From Limonium bicolor (taxonomy: Eukaryota > Streptophyta > Magnoliopsida > Caryophyllales > Plumbaginaceae), in contig CM041779.1 of NCBI GenBank assembly GCA_023374045.1, positions 302,694,167 through 302,758,166 on the forward strand: DNA of 64,000 nucleotides, written 5' to 3'. Below the pieces are notes generated by a model that did no database searches, was not told where the DNA came from, and saw only the letters and a program-made list of their open reading frames with translations. Both the position numbers and the translations under genes were made by a program. Every line of letters begins with the position of its first letter. Position 1 is the first letter of the stretch. Below are positions 1 to 11,344 of the stretch, piece after piece.

Positions 1-1
1 G

Positions 2-1693
2 TTGATGGCGTTAAAACAGGAAGGCACCGTCACTGATTTCCGGCAAAGGTTCGAGCACTTGTCGGCTAAACAGACTATGACAGAGGAGATGTTGATGGGA
101 ATATTCCGGGCTGGTCTGGCGCAGGAAATCCGGGCAGAAACAATGCTTTTCAAACCGAAAAGCTTGGCGGAGATGATGACCATTGCGGTGGAGGTGGAAG
201 AGAAGAACGCCGCTGTGGAGCGTGTCTCGAAGTACAGAACTGAGAAGCCTAAAAGCTGGACTGGGCCTAGGTCAGTGGGAATAATCGCAAATACTCCCCG
301 GCCCAACTTCAGTGAAAAGGGAGGGAGCAGTAATAGTGGGCCTTTTGGGGCAGCAACACGTGGGGGAAACTCAGTCACAAAAGAGCAGACCATGTCATCC
401 ACGGGTTCCCATTCTGTGACTGGGCCTAACCGGCTACTGGACCCTGAAGCCCAAAGACGGAGACGGTTGGGGCTTTGCTATACATGTGGAATTAAGTGGC
501 AGCCCGGCCACAGATGTAAAACGTCTGGACTTCAAACATTAGCGGTTGAAGAGGAGCAGACTGGGCCGGACGAATCGACTGGGCCGGAGGCGGAGGACAA
601 TTTAGATGGGCTTGAGGAAGAATTGCTCCAGGCAAACTTATCGCTGCACTCTGTCATGGGAATTCCTTCGAAGCGTACTATGAAGATTTGGGGAGAAATT
701 AACGGAACAAGGGTTTCCACGCTGGTTGATAGCGGGGCGACTCATAATTTCATTGCCCAATCCCTAATTGACGTGTTGCAACTCTCAGTCGACCCTTCCA
801 AGCGATTCAAGGTGGTGGTAGGAACGGGTGAAAGCATCGTCAGTGACGGTGTCTGCACGAGCGTGGAACTGATTTTGCAAGGTACGAAATTTATCCAGTC
901 CTTCTTACCTCTGAAACTATCTGGAGTGGATGTTATTCTAGGCTGGGAATGGTTAGCCTCTTTGGGTGAGACTCGCACCAATTGGGGGAGGCTCTCAATT
1001 CAATTCGAGAGGGACGGTCGGTGGATCCACTTGAATGGCGATCCGAATCTATGTTCGACGGAGGTTGGGGTTCGAACATTGCACCGGAATATAACCAACG
1101 ATCAACTGGGCTGGACAGTTCTGATGTTAACGCAAGGGGAAAGGCTACCGCAGGCACCATTAGACCCGGAATTGACAGAAATTCTGAAGAGATTTCCGAC
1201 AGTATTTAAGGAGATTCAAGGTCTCCCTCCCCCACCCCGATTCCACGATCACGCCATACCGCTTCAACCAGGAGCTGCCCCACCAAACATCCGCCCTTAT
1301 CGGTACCCCCATTACCAGAAGACCGAAATTGAGCGAATCGTGCGGGAATTACTGCATTCTGGCGCCATACGCCCCTGTAACGGCCCTTTCTCTAGTCCGG
1401 TATTGCTGGTAAAAAAGAAAAACGGGGAATGGCGTTTCTGTGTGGACTACCGTGCTCTGAATGACATTACAATACCAGACAAATTCCCAATCCCAGTTAT
1501 TGATGAGCTGCTGGATGAGTTGAACGGTGCCACTGTCTTCTCCAAGTTGGACCTTAAGTCCGGTTATCACCAGATCCGGGTCCGCAGTGAAATGTCCCAA
1601 AGACCGGGTTCCGCACGCATCAGGGCCATTATGAATTCCTGGTCATGCCGTTTGGGCTCAAGAACGCGCCAGCAACGTTTCAAGCTGTCATGA
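2..1693 (+). pseudogene. gag C-terminus, protease and RT N-terminus of element G
   Basis: The reading frame is open from the window edge. The zinc knuckle CYTCGIKWQPGHRC near residue 160 marks the nucleocapsid end of gag. The protease active site is VDSGATHNF near residue 242. Reverse transcriptase follows from about residue 420, with KKKNGEWRFCVDYRALND and FSKLDLKSGYHQIRV. After that the frame leaves the RT fold near base 1591, and the last 30 or so residues are out-of-frame sequence. RT continues in another frame from about 1645. The break looks like loss of a single base in an otherwise well-conserved polyprotein. The ATG at the left edge may be internal to gag, because the true N-terminus lies outside the window. 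Confidence 0.88.
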
Positions 1694-4110
1694 ATGAGGT
1701 TTTTCAGCCTTTCTTGCGGAAATTTGTGCTAGTTTTTTTTGATGACATATTGGTTTATAGCAAGGATAAGCCGGCACACTTTCAGCACTTGGAAGCGGTG
1801 CTTCAGGTCATGGCCGAACACCACCTGGTTGCCAACAAAGAAAAGTGCCATTTCTTCCAACCTAGTCTTGAGTATTTGGGTCACATAATCTCGGCTAGTG
1901 GGGTGGCTGCTGATCCGGAAAAGATCCGCTGTATGTTGGACTGGCCAACACCAAAATCAGTACGTGAACTAAGGGGATTCCTCGGGTTAACTGGATACTA
2001 CCGACGGTTTGTTCAAAACTACGGGACTGTGGCAGCACCTCTGACGGCTCTCTTACGCAAGGAATCCTTTAAGTGGAACGACCAAGCCCAGGCAGCCTTT
2101 GTGGAGCTGAAAAACAGATTGACATCAGTACCGGTGTTAGCCATGCCGGACTTTACCAAAGTATTCACTGTTGAAACAGATGCCTCTGGGTTTGGCATCG
2201 GTGCTGTCCTGATGCAGGAGGGCAGGCCCATCGCGTATTTAAGCCAAGCTTTATCTCCACGAGCTCAGTTGAAATCCACCTATGAGAAGGAATTGATGGC
2301 GGTTGTTTTTGCGGTTTCTAAGTGGCAGCATTACCTCCTTGGAAGGCGATTTGTGATAAAAACGGATCAGCGCAGCCTCAAGCACCTTTGGGACCAGCGC
2401 TTACTCACTGAAGAGCAACATAAGTGGGCCATCAAACTGTTGGGGTTTGATTTTGAGATTCAATACAAACCCGGGAAGGAGAATCGAGCAGCAGATGCGC
2501 TGTCACGGAAGGAAGTACCACAGCTGTTTGCCTTGTCCGTGGCAACCTGGGATGGCTGGGAAGTTCTGGAGGATGAACTACAGCAAGACCCAAAGTGGCG
2601 GGAACATATTCAGCACCTCTCGGTGGACCCGAACAGCAAACCTGACTTTTGTTTACACAAAGGGAGATTGTTCTATAAGGAGAGATTGGTTCTGGCTGCT
2701 AATTCTTCTTTCATTCCCCAGCTTCTGCAGGAATTTCATGCGGGACCTGCAGGTGGCCATTCGGGTTTTCTGCGAACATACAAGAGGTTAGCAGCAGTCT
2801 TCTACTGGGAAGGCATGAGACAGCAGATTAAGCAGTTCGTAGCAGCTTGTGAGATCTGCCAACAAGTCAAATACAGTGCCCTCTCTCCTGCTGGTCTCCT
2901 CCAGCCTCTGCCCATACCGGAGCAAGTTTGGGACGACATTTCAATGGACTTCATTACCGGGTTGCCCAAGGTCGCTGGGGTTGACACAATTCTGGTTGTG
3001 GTTGACCGCTTGACCAAGTTCGCTCATTTTCTGCCTCTGAAGCGACCGTTTACTGCGGGGGATGTAGCTGCTGTGTTCATCAGAGAGATAGTGCGGTTGC
3101 ACGGATTTCCCAAATCCATAGTCTCTGATCGAGACTCGATCTTCACCAGCGCCTTCTGGCGTGAACTGTTTAAACAGTCCGGCACTGTTTTGCGCATGAG
3201 TTCGACCTACCACCCCCAGACCGATGGTCAAACAGAGGTGGTCAACCGCTGCGTTGAAGATTACCTACGCTGCTACACCTTTCAGCATCCACGAAAGTGG
3301 ACCAAATGGTTAACCTGGGCGGAGTATTGGTTCAATACCACATACAATCAGAGCTCGAATACTACACCGTTCAAGGCACTTTATGGACGAGACCCTCCCG
3401 CTCTGGTTCGTTACAGCCCCTCTAGTTCACCTTTGACTGCAGTGGATTCCCAGCTTCAGAAGAGAGATTTAGCCCTTGATGAACTTAAGCAGCAACTGCT
3501 ACAAGCCCAGCACAGAATGAAACTCCGTGCAGATCAGCACCGACGGGATGTAAGCTTTGAGGTGGGCGATTTCGTTTACCTACGCCTACGCCCTTACATT
3601 TACCAATCTCTCACGGGCAAACGCAATGCAAAGCTCAGCCCACGATATTATGGGCCATTTGAGGTAGAGCAAAGAATTGGGCCAGTAGCATACCGCCTGA
3701 AGCTACCAGCAGATGCTCGCATTCACCACACAGTGCATGTCTCCCAACTTCGTAAGGCACAACCTGCTTCTCCGGTTATCCCCACACTGCCTCGTGAGCT
3801 GACACAGGACATGACCATGCTGATCCAACCGGAGCAAGTGCTGCAGGTGCGCCAAGGTAACACAGCAGAGGAAGTCCTCATCCAATGGGCTAACCTGCCC
3901 TCGACTGAAAATTCATGGGAAGAATCCACACTCATCATGGCACAATTCCCGGAATTCCACCTTGAGGACAAGGTGGCTCTTCTTCGGGGGAGAGATGATA
4001 CGATCGGGGGGACCACACCTAAGCCGACGTGGAAGGTATATGAGAGAAGGAGGAAGAAGGGGAACAACAACAAACAGGTGCTGCCGGTGCGCCCACCCGC
4101 AGACATGTGA
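1645..4110 (+). pseudogene. RT, RNase H, integrase and chromodomain of element G
   Basis: This continues the polyprotein after the frameshift. RT resumes with MPFGLKNAPATFQ and the catalytic box VFFDDILVYS. RNase H starts around residue 175 (VETDASGFGIGAVL) and ends at KENRAADALSRK. The integrase zinc-binding HHCC region lies near residues 365-410. The integrase core has catalytic Asp in ISMDFITGLP and VSDRDSIF, and Glu in the HPQTDGQTEVVNR block. A GPY/F-like stretch (YYGPFEVEQRIGPVAYRL) precedes a chromodomain of about 50 residues ending near FPEFHLEDK. The last 40 residues are basic and probably lie in the 3' LTR. Apart from the upstream frameshift no stop breaks this 821-residue reading, so the insertion is fairly young. 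Confidence 0.9.
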
Positions 4111-4456
4111 CAGAGGAGGACCACTACTATCTTTATATTGCTGTTATTTACTTTACCATCTCTAGTAATTCCTAGCTTAACCTTTTATTGCTTTTGCTGT
4201 CGTTTAGCTAGTATATATATGGCTGGGGTTAGCTAGGTCTGGGCATCTGGGAATTTACCACTTTCGGCCTCTCTGAGGATTAGGCAGGGTTCATCCCTGA
4301 TTGTTTTGGCTCCTTCGGGAGAGGTGACTTCACCCTTGTCTAGCCATTTTTGGCAAGCTTTCCCTGTAAGGCCTTGCGCCTCTTTAATTATCAATGACAG
4401 CCGGTGGTTCTTTTAATGAAGTGCATGAGAGAAGCATATATATCCCAGGTCCCAAC
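3996..4456 (+). repeat. Probable 3' LTR of element G
   Basis: A purine-rich run (GGGGGAGAGA) just before a TG at 3996 looks like a polypurine tract followed by an LTR start. The pol reading frame runs about 110 bp into it. The right end near 4456 (CCCAACA) is a guess from the TG...CA rule. The 5' LTR is outside the window, so the pair cannot be compared. Confidence 0.45.
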
Positions 4457-5184
4457 AAATTTCAACTTCTTGATATCCCTTTCGTCTTACAGTTTTCCCT
4501 ATTTGTAGATAGGCCCAAACACTAGATACTTGGAGAGCAAGGACAGAACCAAAGACTAAAAAAAGCCCAATAATCTTCTAGTCCTTCCATAGTCTCATTC
4601 GATTTTAAAAAATAAACGGGCTAGGCCTACCAATTTGGACTCTTAACACTCTAAGTGGGCTGCGTATGTTTGACTGATAAGTTGAGGTTGGAATTAGGAG
4701 CAAGCACGGTTGCAAAGTCTGAGTGCCCAATGTGGCAAGTGTTGTGCACCTCATCTTCTTTGGTTTGCTCTGTTCTCTGGGTTCGATAGTAGTCTATTGT
4801 TTTGACAATACACTCTAGGCTGGTGCACTTAGCTCTTGTTTGTGATTTCAAATAGTGGGTGCAAACGACGTGTACACTTATATCTTGCCAGGATTTTCTC
4901 ACTGGGCTTTCACTTAGTAAGGTTTTAACAACACTGTAACCTGCGGCCACTCGAGGTGGGAGTACATCTCTGTCAGTGTATGTTTTTGTCCTCTTGCGAA
5001 CTCTTACTTCTTTACTAAATAATAAGCCTTGTGCCACAAGTATAAAAAACACCTAACTATATGGAAAATAGTTGAAGCAAACAAATTCAGTAATTAACTA
5101 CAGAATAGCACAGTACACATGGAAGTAACAATGAGCAGAAGTAAATGAGTGGGGGAACAGAAATTGTTGTAGATGATTTCGTAC
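4457..5184. other. CstF-50 intron remnant or G flank, no recognised gene
   Basis: DNA between element G and the last visible CstF-50 exon. It holds a 133-codon minus-strand open frame (4651-5052) with no WD40 pattern and no recognised family. The expected next CstF-50 exon, which should begin with an FFDFS-like stretch, is not found. It is most simply the remaining part of a CstF-50 intron. Confidence 0.5.
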
Positions 5185-7002
5185 TTCATAGTGTGATCTT
5201 TGGCTCCAGATATTAGAATTGAGTTGCGTGGATGGAAATCCAGATCATTTATTGGCTGCAGTAGATTTAACAAATAAACACATCATACCTCACTATAAGA
5301 ACAAACGCTGATCAATGTCACAAAGTCAGAAAATGACCATAAAGAGAAAATGCTTAAAGAATCCCCATTCAGATGACCAACGAATAATGAACTTACAAAG
5401 CCGTCAGTACCACAATATGTGCAGAAAAGCCATTATGTTCAAAATAAAAGTTAAGCTAGATTTCAAGACAAAAGATGCTAACTAGTCAATGTCAACATTC
5501 ATCATGCTCATCATATCAGAAGGGATCACTCCTGCATCTTATTTTAGCTACCAGTTGGTAGAAGAAGCAACCTGCATATGATCATAAAAGGTTCGCATGA
5601 CAGGGCGAACAGGCCCATCCCTTCCATCTGGTAAGGTCATTTGGTTGATCTTTGAAATCTGCAGCAGTGATTACAAAAAATTTCCTCCCATTCGTCAGTC
5701 GATGTTACCCACAAAATCACAGAAGAGAAACTAAAAAGGTTTCCTGCAGGCTAAAAGGTACCAACCTCAAACAGCTTGATAGACGTGTCTGCACTCCCTG
5801 TAGCAAAATATTTACCATCCAGACTAAACCTTGCACACCTTGCAATATTCTGAAATGAGAAGAAGAATTGCCAAATATTTAGTTCCTTAACACTCCAAAG
5901 TATAAATGAAGCAAGGGAAAAGGTCTGATGCTTACTTTATGTTCTGAAACATTCCTTGTGTCATGCCCTGGAAAGTTCTTAGAGGGAGAGACGCATCCTG
6001 TAAAACACTATAACCAAAATAAAAAAATATTTTATAACTCATATCAGAAGCAATGCTGTAACACACATGCCATATCACATCTACACAACTCTTCTCTAAT
6101 CACTATTCTAGTGCCCAGCATTTAAGCATTGAACTGCATACGGAAAAAGCTACATCGTGGGAACTGGGAACAAAAGAGCAAAGCCCAGACCTTACACCTA
6201 GGGTGCTTCTCCATCTCAAACCTCAAAATAAGATACCTTACAAAATACTATTGAACCCTGGGAGTGGCTGAGTAAAGGTTAGAGTTCAGAATCTAAAGTT
6301 TAGGTACTAAAAACCCTTAGTTGAATAACAGGAGCACAAAGCTGTATAATCCAAGGTATAGGTACTTATTTGCCCAAAAAACCAACTAGCCTGAAATCAA
6401 CGGAAGCTGTTCCAGGAACCAAGCTGGAACCATAACCTGCAGGCAAGGGTACACCCGAATCATTCAACAGAGGAGATGAAAGTGCTTTTGCTGGCTCTCC
6501 ATTCTCCACTGCCAGGCCCTGGTATAAAATAACATCATCCCATACGAAAACATGAGATTGATAATAAACCAAAATCCCAATGAGACAATATAGATGACCA
6601 TTTATGACACACTATTACCACCCCGGCCCTTTTCATTACCCTCGACTTTATAACATTCTCGAACAGTTTATTCCACCAAAAGGGACTGTACTACGTATCC
6701 CCAACTATAATAATCAAGTGAAATAATTAGCTACAGATGATGTAAACGGTCTAAAACAAATTGTTATATCGACTTCCACTATAAATTTACAACTGTCTGT
6801 TCTACTTCCTAACCTTGGCGACGAGATCGAACAGTCGGTTGCGAGGGACTTCGACCTCCAATGGCGTCAAGGTTGTCGTCGCAACGGTTTTAGCGGCATA
6901 CTGGTGGTTGTTGTCGCGGAGATGAGCTACGATCAGCGAATATGTTTGCCTATGGACCTTTCCCTCCTGTACCAACTGATTGAAATTGCTATCCGTTCCC
7001 AT
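5185..7002 (-). CDS. CSTF50: Cleavage stimulation factor subunit 50 (CstF-50/CSTF1), 5' exons only
   Basis: CstF-50 is a nuclear WD40 protein of the CstF complex that acts in mRNA 3'-end cleavage and polyadenylation. Six exons can be read on the minus strand with consistent phase: 7002-6814, 6518-6383, 5997-5936, 5849-5766, 5658-5572 and 5255-5185. Introns are bounded by GT and AG. Exon 1 (63 codons) starts at MGTDSNFNQLVQ and matches the N-terminal dimerisation domain (YSLIVAHLRDNN, NRLFDLVAK). Exon 4 carries a first WD40 blade (RCARFSLDGKYFATGSADTS, IKLFE). Exons 5 and 6 give MRTFYDHMQ and PINDLDFHPRNSILISGAKD. About 188 codons are seen; plant CstF-50 usually has about 430. The remaining WD40 exons are absent up to the retrotransposon, so they lie left of the window or are lost. 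Upstream is a copia LTR within about 150 bp of the start codon. Confidence 0.88.
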
Positions 7003-7110
7003 GAGAGCTCTCCTCTCTATTCACCCTTTCTGGGAAGTGGTACTACAAAACGAAACCTGAGCAAGGAGTACTGCGCATGACTTACTTCTACCCTCTTCTA
7101 TAAAACAAAT
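7003..7110 (-). promoter_or_regulatory. CstF-50 5' leader and proximal promoter region
   Basis: A short stretch between the CstF-50 start codon and LTR-like sequence. No TATA box or other defined element could be assigned. The copia LTR end begins very close by, so most of the native promoter is probably displaced into or beyond the N gap, or the LTR supplies it. Confidence 0.3.
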
Positions 7111-7345
7111 AATAGTTAATAGGCCCATATGTAAAAGTTCGGTCCAATATCTTCTTACACTTTCAGTTACCCTATTTGTACATGTATATACACTGTAAAC
7201 AGTAAAAGGCTCAGAGCAGCCGTCATCAATACATTCAATTCAATTCATTGGGATTCTCTCATTCTCTCCTTTCATTCTCTCGTTCTTCAATCGCCTTCGT
7301 ATGGTATCAGAGCCGCTAGCAGGCTCCTGCATTCTCTTCGTTCCC
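7110..7345 (+). mobile_element. Ty1/copia-like 5' LTR end and primer-binding site
   Basis: The sequence TGGTATCAGAGC at 7302-7313 is complementary to the 3' end of initiator tRNA-Met, the usual plant LTR-retrotransposon primer. Before it lies a pyrimidine-rich LTR tail (CTCATTCTCTCC-like runs) and a TATA-type box at about 7182-7193. The element body enters the N gap immediately, so the family is uncertain. Copia is favoured from the leader, which resembles common plant copia elements. The left LTR boundary is not resolved. Confidence 0.6.
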
Positions 7346-7845
7346 NNNNNNNNNNNNNNNNNNNNNNNNNNNNNNNNNNNNNNNNNNNNNNNNNNNNNNN
7401 NNNNNNNNNNNNNNNNNNNNNNNNNNNNNNNNNNNNNNNNNNNNNNNNNNNNNNNNNNNNNNNNNNNNNNNNNNNNNNNNNNNNNNNNNNNNNNNNNNNN
7501 NNNNNNNNNNNNNNNNNNNNNNNNNNNNNNNNNNNNNNNNNNNNNNNNNNNNNNNNNNNNNNNNNNNNNNNNNNNNNNNNNNNNNNNNNNNNNNNNNNNN
7601 NNNNNNNNNNNNNNNNNNNNNNNNNNNNNNNNNNNNNNNNNNNNNNNNNNNNNNNNNNNNNNNNNNNNNNNNNNNNNNNNNNNNNNNNNNNNNNNNNNNN
7701 NNNNNNNNNNNNNNNNNNNNNNNNNNNNNNNNNNNNNNNNNNNNNNNNNNNNNNNNNNNNNNNNNNNNNNNNNNNNNNNNNNNNNNNNNNNNNNNNNNNN
7801 NNNNNNNNNNNNNNNNNNNNNNNNNNNNNNNNNNNNNNNNNNNNN
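7346..7845. other. Assembly gap of exactly 500 N
   Basis: An unbroken run of 500 N. The round number suggests a fixed-size scaffold join rather than a measured gap. The right contig starts in the middle of the 5' LTR of element A. Confidence 0.99.
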
Positions 7846-7869
7846 CAGTTTCTTTTCATTGCGGTTAGG

Positions 7870-10080
7870 GGCTCTTCAGTAGCTTGATCCGGTTGTTTTT
7901 GGGTCTAACTTGGATGTTAAAACCGGGATTAAGCACTTAATTAACTGAGTGAGGAAGTAGGTTGGAAAGACAAGAAAACAGAAACCAAATTCTAAGGAAG
8001 GAGTAGCAGTGTAATTTCAGATTCTGTACCTAGCTGTTTAGTGGAAGTTGCACCAGTGCGATGCTGTTTGGGTTGTCTTTTTGAGTTGAAATATAGCTAG
8101 AATGATTAACCAAGTGACCAAATAATTTGGGGTGGGATGTGAAGTCAAATCGTGAATCAAAACAGAAAAGAGTTAGCAGAGAGGATGATAGTCTCTGAGT
8201 TTCAGTTTTTTTTGTAGTTTTATTCGGTTCTGTACAAGAGGATTCTAAGGGAGTTAATAGAGTTGTTTAGAGTTGTTTGTAAGCTTAAAATCTTGCTAAA
8301 ACGCTTACATGAGTGGTAAACAATTTGGGAAGAATGAGAAATCGGTTCGTGAACAAGGACAGGAAATAGAATAGAGAATATCAGGTTCTGCATTACAGAT
8401 TTTCAGTTTTTATCAGTTTCTACCAGTCTCGGTTTGAATAAGGTTGCAGTGGTTTTGTTTAGAGTCTCAAGTCTGGATAAAACTCTTAACTCAGCAGCTA
8501 AACACCTGAGGGAAACTGAAATGAGATTTAAAAAGCAAGAAAGAAACCGAAAACAAACTACACCAGACTGCACTACTTCAGTTGCATAGTTTTTTTTTTC
8601 CAAAAAGAGTGAGTTCTGTATATGCTTGTTACAGAGGCTGTGTAAGGGATTACACCGAGAGTTCCATAAGTTAAAACACTGCCAAATCATGTAGCTAAAT
8701 GTTGAACCTTTTGAGGAAGAAATTCAAAGTCAGATTCGTGAGAAGATGAAAGTACAAGAAGAGAACAGAAGAGAAATATCAGCTTTGTATTTTCAGTTTT
8801 ACAGTTCTTCTGAGAACTTAAATTCCACATGATTCTGTTACAGAGAACAAAAAAAATTGTATTGAGTGGTTAATGATCCTAAAGCATTCTAATGCACTTA
8901 TTTAAATGCGTAAACACCTTGGGAAAATGATAGGAATCAAAGTAACCAGAGAAGAAGAGAGTACACCTGTTTCATGATCTCAGTCCCAGCAGTTTTCTTG
9001 CTGCTCCAGTATACTAAGTACATCAGTGAGGGTACTACGTTTGTCTAGATAGTTGTGCGGGTTTACAACATAAGATAAACACGTAATTAAGTAAGGAAGT
9101 ACAGGGGACAGATCAAAAAGACAGATTAATACCAACAGAATAGAAACAGGAGAGAAAGTTACCAGTTTTTATGTTTTGTTTTCTAAAAAATTGCTCTCTG
9201 TATAATGTATTTCAGAGTTGTTAAGGGAAGTTATAGTGGCTTGAAAAATGAATTTACAACATTACTGATGCAATGATATTGGTGGGTATATTCATTGGGA
9301 AGACTAGAGGACAGTGTAACAAAACAAAGGAAGTAATGCAGAAGAAAACATACCTATGCTGTTTCAGATTTTTGATGGTTGATAGGTTCAGTATAATTGA
9401 GTTACAGGAGTGATATGAGAGTTGTAATGGGTTGATCTTGAGTGTAAAACCTTGATAAGACACTAAACTAAGTGGGTAAATACTCAGGGGGGATTAGAAA
9501 TCGGTTTAACTAACTAAAAGAAAGGATGAACAATAAACATACAGATTGTGTTTCAGATTTTTTTTCTGTAATTTGTTGCCTCTGTATAACAGTAATACAG
9601 GTGGTATAAGAGTGTTGAAATGGTTTGGAAATGAGCTTATAACTGTAATAATACATATACCTAGGTGTTTAAGCACTCTGAAAAAAATAAGAAATCGATT
9701 TAATGCAACAAAAGTGAAGTTGGAATGGAAGTGTTCACATGTTTGGTGTTCCAGTTTCCTGAAACTGTTACCTCTATATGATCGACTTCCAGATGTGTTA
9801 AAGCTGGGGTGTTGGTCTAATAATAAACCCAAATCATTACCAAACACTTAGCTAAATTGGTAAAACGTTTTGGGGGGGAGTTAGACATCAGTTTGACACA
9901 TTAGAGGTGAAGCTAGGTGAAGTAATGCATGTAAATCGTGTGCAGTTTAGAACATTCAATGCTTCTGTATAAACATGATTCTAGGAGGTTCCTAAAGATT
10001 ATATCACTATGATAATAGGTTTAAAACACTGCTAACCTATCTAGCTAAGATGGGAGTACACTCAAGGCAAGTTAAATCTG
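7870..10080 (+). repeat. Degenerate tandem array with ~190-bp period (5' LTR copy)
   Basis: A recurring block of a TTTCAGTTTT-type start, TTAAAACACT and GGTAAACAC-like core, then a G-run, can be followed at about 7911, 8093, 8281, 8463, 8664, 8874, 9061, 9241, 9440, 9622, 9815 and 10017. Spacings are 180-210 bp, mean about 191. Units are strongly diverged from each other but shared one-for-one with the 3' LTR. Confidence 0.7.
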
Positions 10081-10996
10081 CTTTAGATAAACTTGTTACA
10101 TATTAGTGTTTAAAAGTACCCTAGAATAATAACTAGTGGGAGTACTTGGTTGACTCACACAACGACGATGTGAACGTCCTAGGAGTTAAATAATAATCTA
10201 ACATGAGTACTTGGGGAGTTCTAAGGTTTAGAAATATTGTACGTTCAACGACTCTCCTAGGAGATAACCCCGGTACAAACGAGATTAACTAGAAAGGTGT
10301 CGTCACATGAAATCATAAACTGACACATTATTTTTAATCAACGCTAGGGTCGTAACGAATGCTACCCGGGGCCCAGTGCGTGAGACGACACTTGCTTCTG
10401 AGTAAGGTATGGACATGTGTGGTTCGTATGTTGCCGTGTTACACGGCTTGTTTGCTTTGTGTGCTGTGTGCTTTGTGTGACAATGACTCTAAGACTAAAA
10501 GCATGAAAATTGGATTGCTTCTTGTGGCTTGCTTTTATGCGTGTTATATATATCCTTGTGGCATTTTACTTGCGCGCACACAGTAGTTTAGTCCCTTTCT
10601 CGTTTATGGAACTTGAGACGAACTACTACGAACTATGAAAACAAAGAAAACTCAATAAGGGGAACTCCTCTCTAACCCATTGAGGACTACCATGACACCC
10701 ACTATGGTGTCTATTCATTAATCATAATGAAGAGCAAGTCTCCTTGGGTGAGACATGACGAACCACGAAGACAAAACAAAAGAACTATACAAAGAGACGA
10801 ATCCTCTCTAACATTAGAGGACCGCTAATGACACCCACTATGGTGTCGAGATTATAATGATAATGACACGAAAAGTATCAACTGTGAAACATGAGAATAA
10901 CCCGGGAAGACAACAGCTCGGGCCGCGCGGTATGGATGATCGGGAGTTGGTATCTGCATCAGATCCTTCGACCGTCTATGATGGAATATATTTTGG

Positions 10997-11344
10997 TGAA
11001 GCACATCCCGGAGTCCAGAGGTGACTTCCGCTTCCTTGACCCTGGGTGTCGGGAATGGGGGAGTGACAAGTTGGTGAAGCACATCCCGGAGTCCAGAGGT
11101 GACTTCCGCTTCCTTGACCCTGGGTGTCGGGAATGGGGGAGTGACAAGTTGAAGCACATCCCGGAGTCCAGAGGTGACTTCCGCTTCCTGACCCGGGTGT
11201 CGGAAGGGGAGTGACAAGGGAAGTCAGAGGTGACTTCCGCTTCCTTGACCTGGGTGTCGGGAATGGGGGAGTGACAAATGGTGAAGCTTATCCTGGAGTC
11301 TAGAGGTGACTTCCGCTTCCTTGACCCTGGGTGTCGGGAATGGG
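10997..11344 (+). repeat. 78-bp tandem repeat array in 5' LTR of A
   Basis: About five copies of a 78-bp unit containing GGTGAAGCACATCCCGG and GACTTCCGCTTCCTTGACCC. Starts are near 10997, 11073, 11152, 11220 (truncated) and 11280. The unit is a multiple of three, which creates repetitive open frames on both strands that are not genes. Confidence 0.9.

Larger units (their letters stand above)
1..4456 (+). mobile_element. Ty3/gypsy chromovirus (Reina-like), 3' portion (element G)
   Basis: A gypsy-type LTR retrotransposon running off the left edge of the window. In order it shows the gag C-terminus, zinc knuckle, aspartic protease, reverse transcriptase, RNase H, integrase and a C-terminal chromodomain, followed by a probable 3' LTR. 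The protease-RT-RNase H-integrase order defines Ty3/gypsy, and the chromodomain places it among chromoviruses. The coding tail that seems to run into the LTR is typical of Reina-clade elements. It lies antisense to, and directly downstream of, the truncated CstF-50 gene, so it probably landed in an intron. One frameshift makes this copy non-autonomous as read. The right boundary is approximate because no target duplication could be matched. Confidence 0.9.

Noticed and set aside
4421..4456. A target-site duplication closing element G.
   Set aside because: The left end is outside the window, so no pair can be tested.
7287..7882. Open frames of about 190 codons spanning the N run.
   Set aside because: They are made of unknown bases.
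10852..11217. Open frames of 66-121 codons on both strands over the 78-bp repeats, and similar frames at 18302-18744.
   Set aside because: They arise because the repeat length is a multiple of three; reading is open on both strands and no family is matched.
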